Shown: one piece after another, positions 1 through 8,640 of the stretch
Layout: each line of letters opens with the position of its first letter
Numbering within the stretch: the stretch's first letter is position 1
DNA from: RPQJ01 sp044226195
Lineage (GTDB): Bacteria; Pseudomonadota; Gammaproteobacteria; Steroidobacterales; Steroidobacteraceae
Assembly: GCA_044226195.1 (NCBI GenBank)
Contig: JBGAHO010000011.1
Location: 27,784 to 91,783, forward strand
Direction of reading: 5' to 3'
Length of the DNA: 64,000 nucleotides
Made by a program: the position numbers and the translations under genes
The notes under the pieces: model-generated
What the model saw: only the letters and a program-made list of their open reading frames with translations
Databases searched by the model: none
What the model was told of the DNA's origin: nothing

Positions 1-1195
1 AGGCCATGTCGTAGTCCAGGATCTGGCCGCCGAATCGTCCCTGCGCCGATGATCCGCTCGACATCTCGACCCGCACCGGCTGGTAGTCGTAGAGGCCGCG
101 CCCGCGCACCTGCAACTGCGAGAGCACTCCGGAGATCGCTCCGCCGTTGCGCAGGGTCGCCTCGACGCCGTTGGAGGTCACGACGAACGAGGCCGACAGG
201 TTGGCGATCAGGCTGTTGTCGGCCGGGCCGGTTCCAAACAGGTAGTCGGTCGTGGCGACCGGCGTGGTGATGTCGGTCGCGCCGATGCGCGTGCTCTGCT
301 CGTTCGGATCGCGAAAGCCGCAGTTGAGGTTGACCGTCTCGCTCGCCCCGATCGTCACGGGCTCGTCGAGGTAGAAGATCACGACCTGGTCGTTGTCGTC
401 GGCGCGGCGCGGGTGGACGGTGGTGCGCAGGTACGAGAACCCGTTCTCGCGGCTGAGCGGCGCCGACATCGAGATCATCTCGTTCGTGATCGTCACGATC
501 GGGCAGGCCGCGTTGAACCGCGAGCGCCGGTCCTCGAACACGAGCTCGCCGCCCGAGGCGGTGTTGCCGCGCACGTAGACGTAGCCGAACTCGGTGCGCG
601 CCAGGCGGTCGAGCTCCTGCAGCACCGTGGTCTCCTCATCGCGCACGGCGATATTGAGGTAGGGGAGCGTCATGCCGGCCGTCGCGAGGGTCGAGGCGGT
701 CGGCGGCACCGGGATGTTGCGGATCAGGCAGGCCGCGGCCTCGTCGGCGCGTGAACTGACCATCGTCGAGAGCCCGCTGATCTTCCAGGTCGCGGCCTCG
801 TCGATCCAGTCGGTCGAGGTCACGAGCGTCGAGCGCTCGCCGTACTGGCCGGGGATCGGATCGATGCCGGCGATGCGGCCGACGTGCTTGACGAACGTCG
901 ATCCCGAGTAGGTGATCGTCAGGCGCGCTCCGGCGCCCACGTAGAACCCGCTGCGCAGGCTGCCGTTGTAGGGGCTGTAGTAGCCGAGGGTCGTGGCGCT
1001 GTTGCGCTGGCTGTTGTTGAGCGCAAACTCGAGCGTGCCGACCCCGGCCACACGGTCGTCGACTCGGCTGCCGTGGATGCCGTAGTCGCACTTGATGGCG
1101 ACGTCGGCGCGCAGGTCGGCGGCGAGCGAGGTCCAGGAGCCCGTCGATCCGCTGAGCTGCACCTGGACGTCGATCGAGGTCGGGAAAACGGCCAT
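1..1195 (-). CDS. Tail-tip hub / minor tail protein (partial)
   Basis: The frame opens at an ATG one base after the tape measure stop and stays open for 398 codons to the window edge, so the C-terminus is missing. The N-terminal third is beta-rich and holds GVGTLEFALNN followed by YYSPYNG and an AGARLTITYSG strand. This resembles siphovirus minor tail proteins that form the tip below the tape measure. Gene order (tape measure then this gene) supports a distal-tail or hub role. Whether it is Dit-like or Tal/hub-like cannot be settled from the fragment. Confidence 0.7.
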   Translation of the reverse strand, partial: MAVFPTSIDVQVQLSGSTGSWTSLAADLRADVAIKCDYGIHGSRVDDRVAGVGTLEFALNNSQRNSATTLGYYSPYNGSLRSGFYVGAGARLTITYSGSTFVKHVGRIAGIDPIPGQYGERSTLVTSTDWIDEAATWKISGLSTMVSSRADEAAACLIRNIPVPPTASTLATAGMTLPYLNIAVRDEETTVLQELDRLARTEFGYVYVRGNTASGGELVFEDRRSRFNAACPIVTITNEMISMSAPLSRENGFSYLRTTVHPRRADDNDQVVIFYLDEPVTIGASETVNLNCGFRDPNEQSTRIGATDITTPVATTDYLFGTGPADNSLIANLSASFVVTSNGVEATLRNGGAISGVLSQLQVRGRGLYDYQPVRVEMSSGSSAQGRFGGQILDYDMA

Positions 1196-1196
1196 C

Positions 1197-3455
1197 TCAG
1201 CCGCCCCTCACGAGCGCGAACTGCACGGCGGTCTTGATCTCGCGCGCGACCACGCGCGGGATCGAGCGGATGGCCGCTGCGATCTCGCCGTTCGAGCCGC
1301 CGTTTGCGCCGAACATCGACTCGGCCTGCTGGCGGGTGAGCACCGCGCCGGACGTGCCGGGCACAAAGACCTCTGGACGGCTGAACACCGACTCCTGCCA
1401 GAGGTAGGTGCCGCCGGCCGAGACCGGACCGCCGAAGGCGTTTTTCCCGTCGTAGTTCTGGTTGTCGTTCGGCTTTGGCTTAGGCTTTGGCTGGGGCTGC
1501 TGGTAGCCGCCATAGCCGCCACTGCTCCCGCCGTTGCTACCGTAGTCGCCGTGGCTGCCCGAATCCGCGCCGAAGCCGCCGGCCTGGTTGTACGACGTGC
1601 GGTATTCCTCGATGGTGATCTTGGACGTCCACGTTTGAGGGATATTGCGGACGGAGTTCGCCATCAGGTCGGCGGAGGCGATGAACCGCTCGGGGTCCCC
1701 GCTGGCCAGGAAATCCTTGATCGCCTGGTCGGCGCCCTGCATGGCCAGGAACGTGGCGTCGTCGATCAGGCCCCAGCGGTGCGCAAGCTCGATCAGGGCC
1801 TCTCCGGCCGGGCCTTCGAGCAGGCCAAGGTTGGCGAGCTTCTGCTGCAGGATGTTCCAGATGATGCGCTTGGTCGCCTCGTCGTGGGCCGCAGCCTGGT
1901 CCTTGATCGCCTGCGTGACCTCGTCGTACTCGGTCGTGACTTCGCCGATCTTCTTGGAGTTGTCGATGTAGCCGGAGGTGACGGTCGTCGCGCCGGTGAT
2001 CTCACCCTGCAGGCGCTCGATCTGGACGTTGAGCTGCGCCACCTTCATCGGGTCGTAGGCATCGCCGGACTTGCCGAGCTCTTCGTTTAGATCGGCCTGC
2101 GCCTTCTGCAGTTGCAGGGTCGTCAGTGTCAGTTCGGCCTGCGACGCGCCGCTGTGCTCGACGTGCTCCCAGTATTTGCCGTTCGAGGCCGTGAGCTTGT
2201 CGAGTTCCTTCTTGAGCTCGGCCTGGCGGTCGCGCAGGTCGCCGGTCTTTTCGGCGTTGTCCTCGAGCTCCTTGCCAAGCGGACCCGACATCATCGTCGA
2301 CAGGTCCGCCATGCGCATCTTGGTCGAGTCGATCTTCTGATAGAGCTCGGTCAGGCTGGTCTTGTAGTCGAGGATGCTGCCGCTGCCGTCTTCGAAGGCC
2401 TGTTTGTTTTCCTTCAGGTCGTCGGTCAGGCCGTCGACGTTGTGGGCCTTGGTCGCCGCCGCGAAATTGTTCATTTCGTCGGTGACTTCTTGCATGGCCT
2501 TGACGCCGTTGCCCGTCACCCAGCCCGACCAGACCTTCCACTGCATCATCCACTTGGTCATGCCGCTCAGGCCGGGGTTGTTGGCGATCTCCTGCACCAC
2601 GGCGTTCATGGTTAGGAACGCCGTGGTCGAGTCGGACGTCCCCTTGATGATCCCGGTCGAGGCCTTGCCGTAGGCGGTCAGGACGCGCGTCCAGGCGTCC
2701 TCGAGGTTAGAGAGCGCGCCGGCGGCCGTCTTGGCCTGCTCGGCCATCATGCCGCCGAAGTCCTGACGCATGCCGGCGAGAATGGCCTGGATGGCCTGGT
2801 CGGCCGGGACGAGGCCCTTGGAGATGAGCTTCTGCATCTCGCCAGTCGAGACGCCCGCCTGGGCGGCCATGTACTTGAGCGCCGGGATGCCGGCCTCGGT
2901 CATCTGCAGCAGCTCTTCGCCCGAGGCTTTGCCCTTGGCCTGCATCTGGCCGAGCGCCATGACGACGCGGTCGATCATCTGCGAGTTGCCGCCCATGGCC
3001 GCGACGGCGTCGCCGATGTCGCGCAGCATCGGCACGACCTGCTTGGCATTGAAGCCAAGCGCCTGCATCTTCTTGGAGGCCTCGACGAGGTCGTTGAACT
3101 GGAACGGGGTGGACGCCGCGAAGTCGCGCAACTCGCGGAGGTGCGCCTCCGCGGCCGTGGTCGAGCCGAGCAGAGTCTTGAACGCGACCGCGTTCTGCTC
3201 GGCCTGCATCGCCAGGTTGACGCTCTCGCGCGCCGCACCGGCTGCCGCAGCGCCGAGCGCCGCGATGCCGCCGGCCGCGGCGAGGTTGGCGGCGTTGAGG
3301 AGCATGCCGCCCTTGGCCGCGTTGGCGCCCGCGCGGCCCATTCCTTCGAGCGCTTCGCCGCCGTTCTTGGCCTGCTGCGCCAGGCGCGCCATCGTGTCGC
3401 TGGCTTCATCCTTGGCGGCGACAATGAGGGTGGCTCGTGCGGTCGTTCCGAACAT
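1197..3455 (-). CDS. Tape measure protein
   Basis: A 752-residue protein that would set tail length and help DNA ejection. After a helical start (residues 1-50) comes an Ala/Gly-rich hydrophobic stretch (about 50-75). The conserved tape-measure domain follows (about 78-270), with AVAFKTLLGS, ASTPFQFNDLVEASKKM and ALSNLEDAWTRVL. The middle is helical and polar. Near the C-terminus is a Gly/Tyr/Pro/Lys-rich low-complexity segment (about residues 635-665). The start codon overlaps the stop of the GT extension by one base (TGATG). By the usual rule of about 0.15 nm per residue the tail would be roughly 110 nm, a short-to-medium siphovirus tail. Confidence 0.92.
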   Translation of the reverse strand: MFGTTARATLIVAAKDEASDTMARLAQQAKNGGEALEGMGRAGANAAKGGMLLNAANLAAAGGIAALGAAAAGAARESVNLAMQAEQNAVAFKTLLGSTTAAEAHLRELRDFAASTPFQFNDLVEASKKMQALGFNAKQVVPMLRDIGDAVAAMGGNSQMIDRVVMALGQMQAKGKASGEELLQMTEAGIPALKYMAAQAGVSTGEMQKLISKGLVPADQAIQAILAGMRQDFGGMMAEQAKTAAGALSNLEDAWTRVLTAYGKASTGIIKGTSDSTTAFLTMNAVVQEIANNPGLSGMTKWMMQWKVWSGWVTGNGVKAMQEVTDEMNNFAAATKAHNVDGLTDDLKENKQAFEDGSGSILDYKTSLTELYQKIDSTKMRMADLSTMMSGPLGKELEDNAEKTGDLRDRQAELKKELDKLTASNGKYWEHVEHSGASQAELTLTTLQLQKAQADLNEELGKSGDAYDPMKVAQLNVQIERLQGEITGATTVTSGYIDNSKKIGEVTTEYDEVTQAIKDQAAAHDEATKRIIWNILQQKLANLGLLEGPAGEALIELAHRWGLIDDATFLAMQGADQAIKDFLASGDPERFIASADLMANSVRNIPQTWTSKITIEEYRTSYNQAGGFGADSGSHGDYGSNGGSSGGYGGYQQPQPKPKPKPNDNQNYDGKNAFGGPVSAGGTYLWQESVFSRPEVFVPGTSGAVLTRQQAESMFGANGGSNGEIAAAIRSIPRVVAREIKTAVQFALVRGG

Positions 3456-4146
3456 CAGAGGGACCCTCGCTCTTCTTCGTAGATGGCCTGCGCCTCAGCC
3501 CAGATCTCCCAGTCGCGCGGGCTTGGCTTGTAGTGCCCCTGGCTCGAGACGAACTGCATCGTGCGGTGCAGACTCTCCATGTAGCCGGCGGCGTGCAGGC
3601 CCGGCATCAACCGCGACACGTCCTGCTCGTCAAGCTCGGCCTGGGTCCAGCCGAAGCGCTCCATCAGCTGGACCTCGACCACCGCTGCGGGAATACCACC
3701 GCCGCCGCGCACGGATCCGACGACTGCGGCGATCAGGCTTTTGGGGCCGAGAGCATGTCGACGTACACAAACTGCGAGCCCGACTTGACCCACCACTGCA
3801 GCATCGACACGTCGACCTCGTCGAAGGCCGACTCGAACCGCTGCACCGCCGTGATGGCGGCCCTGAGGCGCTCTTCGGTGGCGTCTGAGGCCGGCAGGTT
3901 CATCGCCTCGACACCGAGCGCGCGCAGCGTCTCGAGGTCCAGCTCGTTTCCATCAGCGTCCAGGAAATGCCAGGCCTCGAGACGGGAAAGCATCCAGGCG
4001 TAGAGCTGAAGATCGGTGACGCTGGCTTTCCATTCGCGCTGCTCGCGGTAGCGGTAGGGGCCCCTCTTGAACTGGATCCACGCGCCGCTCTCGTGCTCGT
4101 AGCGGCCCCAGGGGAGTTTCTTTTTGGTCTCGGTCTCGTCAGCCAT
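3455..4146 (-). CDS. Tail assembly chaperone, G-GT frameshift fusion
   Basis: This is the long product made if ribosomes slip -1 at CCCAAAA near the end of the upstream chaperone frame. Translation would then continue for 94 codons in the overlapping frame (SLIAAVVGSV... to the stop touching the tape measure ATG), giving about 230 residues. The extension contains the helical GWTQAELDEQDVSRLMPGL and a WEIWAEAQAIYEEE tail. It has no start codon of its own with a convincing ribosome site. Families of this position (lambda gpGT) bind the tape measure and recruit tail tube subunits. Slippage is inferred from sequence, not demonstrated. Confidence 0.82.
3733..4146 (-). CDS. Tail assembly chaperone, short form (gpG-like)
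   Basis: A 137-residue acidic/helical protein between the tail tube and tape measure genes, where almost all siphoviruses carry the G chaperone. It opens with a charged, unstructured MADETETKKK segment and ends DMLSAPKA just past the slippery site. It is the unslipped product. Identification rests on position, size and the frameshift architecture rather than on a strong motif. Confidence 0.8.
   Translation of the reverse strand: MADETETKKKLPWGRYEHESGAWIQFKRGPYRYREQREWKASVTDLQLYAWMLSRLEAWHFLDADGNELDLETLRALGVEAMNLPASDATEERLRAAITAVQRFESAFDEVDVSMLQWWVKSGSQFVYVDMLSAPKA
3739..3745 (-). promoter_or_regulatory. Programmed -1 frameshift slippery site CCCAAAA
   Basis: On the minus strand the zero-frame codons read GCC CCA AAA GCC TGA, so C CCA AAA fits the X XXY YYZ heptamer. 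Slipping back one base gives CCC AAA AGC CTG and enters the GT frame two codons before the zero-frame stop. Confidence 0.8.
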
Positions 4147-4156
4147 GCAGTGCCCC

Positions 4157-4585
4157 TTAGATCGTCGAGGCCGAGATCGAGCCCGACGCCATCTGGAACG
4201 TGAACGAGATCCCGACCGGCGCGGTGTTCGTGCCCTGGACCTCGAACTGCGAGAGCAGCATGCAGGCCGTGTACTTCGGCCGGCCCGCGACCGAGCCCGC
4301 CGGAGCGATCTGGACGGTCGTGATGAGGCTGCCCGCCATCAGTTCGTCGAGGATCGACGCGGCGGCGAGGTTGGCGCAGGACGAGTTGTAGATGCCCGCC
4401 CCGGAGAGCTGGCCGTCGCGGATGCCCGCGATGCGGCTCTCGGTCGTCTGCGAGAACGTGGTGATCGTCGGGTTGTCGCGCGTGTGGGTCAGCGTGATCG
4501 AGTTCATGTCGGGCGAGATGTCGCGCGACGACCCCGTGCTGTCCCAGACCAAAATCTTGACGTCTTTGCCATGTACGGCGGCCAT
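4157..4585 (-). CDS. Major tail tube protein
   Basis: A 142-residue beta-rich protein just upstream of the tail chaperone genes. It begins with a short MAAVHGKDVKILVWDSTG strand and contains alternating beta strands (SITLTHTRDNPTITTFSQT, FEVQGTNTAPVGISFTFQM) typical of tail tube subunits of the gpV/XkdM fold. Size, position and a private upstream terminator fit a protein made in large amounts. Confidence 0.75.
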   Translation of the reverse strand: MAAVHGKDVKILVWDSTGSSRDISPDMNSITLTHTRDNPTITTFSQTTESRIAGIRDGQLSGAGIYNSSCANLAAASILDELMAGSLITTVQIAPAGSVAGRPKYTACMLLSQFEVQGTNTAPVGISFTFQMASGSISASTI

Positions 4586-4604
4586 GGGTCACTCCTTAGA
4601 AACG

Positions 4605-4647
4605 AAAAAGCCGCCCGACCCACGCCGTGATGCGCGGGTCGGGCGGC
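4605..4647 (-). terminator. Rho-independent terminator upstream of the tail tube gene
   Basis: A perfect 12-bp inverted repeat (GCCGCCCGACCC / GGGTCGGGCGGC, 14-nt loop) is followed on the minus strand by five Ts. It would separate the head-tail connector transcript from the tail tube transcript, so the tube gene may have its own promoter or depend on read-through. The stem base resembles that of the terminator at 18562-18596. Confidence 0.75.
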
Positions 4648-4733
4648 CAAAGTCCCGAAAATGCGGCCTATGCCGCAGCCATGTAGGAGGCGTCAGCCCC
4701 CTCTTTCATTATAGGGAAGCAGGCAAACCACGA

Positions 4734-5189
4734 TCAGAGGATGTCGATGCGCAGTCTCCAGTTGAAACCCTGCCAGACCTGATCGCCGGCCGTGATGTCC
4801 TGCGAGACGTCGAGGTCCATGCCGGTCAGAAAACAGTTCGAGACCCGCCCGCCGAGGGTGGTGTCCTTCGCGAACGTCTGGATCAGGTCGTCCGGCACCC
4901 GCCACGTCCGCGAGAGGAGCGCCGCGGCGTCGCCGGTGTCCTTGATCCAGAGCACGCCCTCGACGGCGATATGCCCGGCGTAGTTGGCGACCTTGCCGCC
5001 CTGGTCATAGGACTGCGGGGCGAGCTCGGTCCCGCGCCCGAGGAAATACGTGATCGCGCAGGTGTTGGACGACTCGAGCACGTCGAAACTGCAGCTCGAG
5101 ACCTGGCGGGCCGCATAGGGTCCGCTGGCCGTGAGCAGTTCGAAGATCCCGACCCGGATGCCCTGGACCGCGCTGGCTCCCATGCCCAT
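4734..5189 (-). CDS. Putative tail terminator / tail completion protein
   Basis: A 151-residue protein starting MGMGASAVQG with an AGGAG ribosome site 6-7 bases upstream. It lies between the HK97 gp10-like gene and the tail tube gene, where siphoviruses encode the tail terminator. It is beta-rich (FELLTASGPY, WQGFNWRLRIDIL) with four cysteines. No family motif was recognised; the call is positional. Confidence 0.5.
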   Translation of the reverse strand: MGMGASAVQGIRVGIFELLTASGPYAARQVSSCSFDVLESSNTCAITYFLGRGTELAPQSYDQGGKVANYAGHIAVEGVLWIKDTGDAAALLSRTWRVPDDLIQTFAKDTTLGGRVSNCFLTGMDLDVSQDITAGDQVWQGFNWRLRIDIL

Positions 5190-5200
5190 GTGTGTCTCTC

Positions 5201-5710
5201 CTACTCTGCGCCGCCGCCCGAGACCGCGTCGGCCAGGCGTTGTGCGGCCATCTTGACGATCCAGCCGGCCGCGTCGTCGAAGTCCCTGCGCGAGCGCACG
5301 ATGGTCGGCTGGAGAAATGGGTGCTTGCCGATGCCGCGGGTGCGGATTTTGTACCAGACCGGGAACGGCGGCAGGCCGCGCGCGATCGCCCACTTCTTGA
5401 TCGGCTTCCACGGCGCGTTGGGGATCGGGCGGGTGCCGAGCTCGCGGATCAGGCCGGCGTCGTAGCTGCCGCGCTTGGCGGTCGGCTCGACGAACAACTC
5501 GACCGGCGCGCCCTGGACGTAGCCGCGCGGCGACCGCGACAGCTTGCCGCTGTAATTCGTCACCGAGAGCACGTCGCGCATGTTATCGACGATGTACGGC
5601 TTGAGCGCCGTCAGGTTCTTTTTGATGACCTGCGGCATCCAGCGCGTCGCCTGCTGGTTGGCCCGCAGGAACTTCTTGATGCCGCCGTCCTCGTGGATGT
5701 TGAGTCGCAT
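5201..5710 (-). CDS. HK97 gp10-like head-tail / tail completion protein
   Basis: The chosen start (MRLNIHEDGG) gives 169 residues and sits 2 bases after the upstream stop; a longer upstream frame is out of character. The C-terminal half has the family pattern: a Gly/Pro-rich loop (RELGTRPIPNAPW), then WYKIRTRGIGKHPFLQPTI and a terminal amphipathic helix. HK97 gp10-type proteins act at the head-tail joint or tail completion step. The neighbours (glycosyltransferase upstream, tail terminator candidate downstream) fit a connector module. Confidence 0.7.
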   Translation of the reverse strand: MRLNIHEDGGIKKFLRANQQATRWMPQVIKKNLTALKPYIVDNMRDVLSVTNYSGKLSRSPRGYVQGAPVELFVEPTAKRGSYDAGLIRELGTRPIPNAPWKPIKKWAIARGLPPFPVWYKIRTRGIGKHPFLQPTIVRSRRDFDDAAGWIVKMAAQRLADAVSGGGAE

Positions 5711-5712
5711 GG

Positions 5713-6981
5713 CTACCCCGCGATCCCGGCGATCAGGTCCGCCGTGCGCTGCGCCGCCCCGCCCCGCTCGGGATGCGCGGCGTTGTAGTAGGTGGCGAAC
5801 GGATCCCATTGCTCGTGTCCGCGCGTCGAGAGCGCCGACTCGATCGCGCGGGAGAGCGCGGCCAGGCTGCCCGCCGGCGCCCGGTAGGGCAGATCGACGA
5901 CGAAGTCAAAGCCGTCCGTCTGCAGGTAGGCCGAGGGCGTGCCAAGGATCGCGGCCTGCACGCACAAATTCGAAGGCCCCTGCGCCACGATCGCGTCGGC
6001 GGCGCGCAGCACATAGGGCAGATGGTCGCGGGTCACAAGCCCGGCGACCTGCGCTGCCTGCATCTCTTTGGCGTAGTAGGCCTCGTTCTTGCCTTCGCTC
6101 GGATGGGTCTTGACGATCAGGCCGGCCCCGGTCGAGCGGCAGAGCTCGACGACCGCCGCGAACCCGCGGCGCAGCTCCTCCGAGAACCCGCCGCGCAGGC
6201 TGGTGGACTGCGCCCACGACGAGGCGTAGCAGAGGACCGGCGCGCCCTCGGCGAGGCCGAGCGTGCCGATCCCGACCACCTGGCGGGCCGTCTCGCGCGA
6301 CGGAATCGCCTCGGTGTACAGGTTGTCCCATTGCGGCGCACCGGTCACGAACAGCCGGTCGCTCGGGTAGCCCGACTCGAGATAGAAGCGTCGCATGCCC
6401 TCGCCGGACGCGAGGATCCAGTCGGTCAGGGTCTCGCGGTGGATGTCGACGATGCCGGGCTTGAGATGGCAGGGCGCGTGCGGGAGATGGATGGTCTGCA
6501 CGCCGTGCGCGCGCGCCAGCAGGACCAGCGCCCGGTGCTCGGGGCTGACGTCCTCGTGGACGAGGACCGCGGCCACGGCTCCGCCCGGAACGGCGGCGCG
6601 CGCCTTGAACAGCGCCTCGATCGCGGCCAGGTTGCCGGCCAGCCCGCGGATCTGCCCGAGCATGAAGCCGGGCAGCCAGGAGCCGACGCCCGTCGAGAGC
6701 GCCTGTGGGGAGACGCTCTCCGGGTAGGCGCCGGCAAACACGGCCCGGATCCGTGGGAGGTTGTTCACGACCGCCGCGGTCAGGTGCGCGGTTTCGCTGT
6801 CCGCGCGCTCGATCGTCTCCGCCGACACCACCGTCTGCAGATCGACCACCGTCAGTCCCATCCCGGCGGCCTGCTGCGCTGCGGCAGCGGCCGTGAACGC
6901 CAGATCGTAATGCTCCCCGAGCGGACCCCAGAGCGGGCGCAGGTTCGGATGCCCGGTCAGGAGGATCACCTTACGCGCCAT
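5713..6981 (-). CDS. GT-B glycosyltransferase (CDP-glycerol/epimerase-like fold)
   Basis: A 422-residue protein with two Rossmann-like halves. The N-terminal half starts MARKVILLTGHPNLRPLWG; the C-terminal half has the nucleotide-sugar signature: VLCYASSWAQ, LIVKTHPSEGKNEAYY, and ADAIVAQGPSNLCVQAAILGTPS. This arrangement occurs in GT-B enzymes and related polyol-phosphate transferases and UDP-GlcNAc 2-epimerase-fold proteins. The H/P in KTHP and the late S/N pair probably contact the donor. It overlaps the upstream small gene by 11 bases and lies between the connector gene and the gp10-like gene, a highly unusual place for a sugar enzyme. Donor and acceptor are unknown. Confidence 0.75.
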   Translation of the reverse strand: MARKVILLTGHPNLRPLWGPLGEHYDLAFTAAAAAQQAAGMGLTVVDLQTVVSAETIERADSETAHLTAAVVNNLPRIRAVFAGAYPESVSPQALSTGVGSWLPGFMLGQIRGLAGNLAAIEALFKARAAVPGGAVAAVLVHEDVSPEHRALVLLARAHGVQTIHLPHAPCHLKPGIVDIHRETLTDWILASGEGMRRFYLESGYPSDRLFVTGAPQWDNLYTEAIPSRETARQVVGIGTLGLAEGAPVLCYASSWAQSTSLRGGFSEELRRGFAAVVELCRSTGAGLIVKTHPSEGKNEAYYAKEMQAAQVAGLVTRDHLPYVLRAADAIVAQGPSNLCVQAAILGTPSAYLQTDGFDFVVDLPYRAPAGSLAALSRAIESALSTRGHEQWDPFATYYNAAHPERGGAAQRTADLIAGIAG

Positions 6982-7360
6982 CCGTCACCTCCCCGCTGTA
7001 CTCAGCGGCCCCGCTGTACTCAGCGGCAGACTCCAGCGTGGCCGCGGCGCCGCCTGGCGCTTCGCTGGCTGGGCTGGACGGGGCCGGTGGGGTGTTCGGT
7101 TCCGCATTCCCTTCGGAACCGGCCTCCTGGGCCCGCCTGACGCGATCCTGGGCCTGAGCCCTGGCCTGGGCGGCCTCCGCCTCTGCCCTGGCCGCGTCCT
7201 CCCAGAACCCGAGCCACTGGTTGCCCATGACCTGCAGCAGGTTGTAGGTCAGGACCGGACCGAGCGGGACGCCGAACAGGGTGAGGCCAAGTCCGTCGTG
7301 CCAGTGATGGGAGACGAACCAGTTTTGCTCCTCGGCAATCTGGCGGATATCGAGGCTCAT
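6971..7360 (-). CDS. Small protein with disordered Ala/Pro-rich tail
   Basis: 129 residues. The first 55 are ordered and hydrophobic/aromatic (NWFVSHHWHDGLGLTLFG, VLTYNLLQVMGNQWLGFW). They are followed by a helical Ala/Glu segment and a Pro/Ser/Ala-rich tail ending in two tandem AEYSG motifs encoded by the dispersed palindrome. It is translationally coupled to both flanking glycosyltransferases. Function unknown; a membrane-associated partner of the two transferases is possible but unproven. Confidence 0.6.
   Translation of the reverse strand: MSLDIRQIAEEQNWFVSHHWHDGLGLTLFGVPLGPVLTYNLLQVMGNQWLGFWEDAARAEAEAAQARAQAQDRVRRAQEAGSEGNAEPNTPPAPSSPASEAPGGAAATLESAAEYSGAAEYSGEVTDGA
6993..7026. repeat. 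Two tandem copies of the 16-bp palindrome CCGCTGTACTCAGCGG
   Basis: Perfect inverted repeats (6-bp arms, 4-nt loop) at 6993-7008 and 7011-7026, spaced 18 bp start-to-start. They lie inside the 3' end of one gene, 12-45 bases upstream of the next glycosyltransferase start. Further copies lie at 17141, 43508 and 62521, with a variant at 31537. Confidence 0.85.
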
Positions 7361-8640
7361 TTCTCACGCTCCCGCCGGACGTAGATCACGCCGGGCAGCT
7401 GCGCGCCGCGCGCGGTCTCGCGCTCGGCAAACATGGAGGACAGCATCTCGCCGTAGACGTTGACGTTGGCCTCGAAGGTCAGGCGCTTGAGCGCCCAGCG
7501 GCGGTTGTCGGCGGCCAGCTTTTTCGCCTCGGCCAGGCGCCGGATCTTGAGCGACAGCGCCTCATACCAGGAGTCGGGCGTGGCGTCGACCAGGGTGCCG
7601 CGGCTCGACAGGTCTGCGTAGGTCGCGCTGCGCTGCCCGATCCACGGCACGCCCGCGCACAGGTACTCGATGCCCTTGAGCCACGAGCGGCGCTCGTCGT
7701 AGGAGGCCTCGGGCGCGCCCGCGCGCCAGACCGGCACAAGCGGGCGGACGTCGAGCGGCGCGACGCCGATGTCGAAGGTCGAGACCACGACCGGCCAGTC
7801 CTGGGCGGTGACGCCGGGCTGGCGGATGACTTTGTCGCCCCAGCGGTCCAGGATCAGGTCGAGCCGGCGCTCGGACCCGCAGAACTTGAGGCGGACCTGC
7901 GGGAACTCGCGGAAGATGCGATCGAGCGCGTCGACGATGCCCGAGTAGACCCACGAGTCGACGTGCGAGACCGACCCGCCCCAGCCGATGATGATCTCAC
8001 CGGCCGAACCGGCGCGCTCGGAGGCCTGCACGGTGGCCGGAACGTCAGCCCCGCCGGAGTCCTTCGACGGCGCCCCGGAGCGCACGATCACATCGGGCGC
8101 GCCGAGCGGCTTCTGCTGCACGCTCTGATACCATGGCAGCTGCGTCCAGTTCGGGAACCAGCGGCCGGGTACGACGCTCGCCCAGTCCTGCAGGATGACC
8201 TTGGAGGGCGAGATCAGATAGTCGGCGTGGCGCATGCCCTCCTCGAGCCGCGCGATCGGGTCGGGCTGCATCTCCAGGACGTTGCGCGTCCAGTATTCGT
8301 GCGCGGGGTTGCTGGGCGGTAGCTCGGGGTAGTGGTCGTCGAGATCGACGAGGACGAGCTTGCCGAGCGCGCGCCAGTAGTCCATGGCCTGCCAGACCTC
8401 GGGCGAGATGACGTTGCGCTGGAAGACCATCACGTTAGCCATCCCGAGCGCCTGCTCGACGCGCGGATCGCGCCAGTCGATGGCCGAGCCGAGGTGGTAC
8501 AGCTTGGCGGTGTGCGCCGTGCGCCCGGCCGCGTTTTCGCTGTTGATCGCGTTCGCCGGGGTCAGCGCCCGCCACTGCGAGCAGTTCCACTCCGACTCGC
8601 CGTCGGCGTAGAGGTAGAGGATGTGCAGGCCCTTGGCCAT
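7357..8640 (-). CDS. GT-B glycosyltransferase (group 1/GT4-like)
   Basis: 427 residues. The N-terminal Rossmann half begins MAKGLHILYLYADGESEWN and includes VLVDLDDHYPELPPS. The linker carries a probable disordered insertion (about residues 190-215). The C-terminal half has IIIGWGGSVSHVDSW, the RLKFCGSERR strand, WPVVVSTFDIGVAPL and KGIEYLCAGVPWIG, where the last E is the family's usual donor-binding acid. These match GT4-type transferases. The gene overlaps both neighbours by 1-4 bases, so it is co-translated with the head-tail connector. Probable role: glycosylation of virion or host-surface targets; substrate unknown. Confidence 0.82.
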   Translation of the reverse strand: MAKGLHILYLYADGESEWNCSQWRALTPANAINSENAAGRTAHTAKLYHLGSAIDWRDPRVEQALGMANVMVFQRNVISPEVWQAMDYWRALGKLVLVDLDDHYPELPPSNPAHEYWTRNVLEMQPDPIARLEEGMRHADYLISPSKVILQDWASVVPGRWFPNWTQLPWYQSVQQKPLGAPDVIVRSGAPSKDSGGADVPATVQASERAGSAGEIIIGWGGSVSHVDSWVYSGIVDALDRIFREFPQVRLKFCGSERRLDLILDRWGDKVIRQPGVTAQDWPVVVSTFDIGVAPLDVRPLVPVWRAGAPEASYDERRSWLKGIEYLCAGVPWIGQRSATYADLSSRGTLVDATPDSWYEALSLKIRRLAEAKKLAADNRRWALKRLTFEANVNVYGEMLSSMFAERETARGAQLPGVIYVRREREK

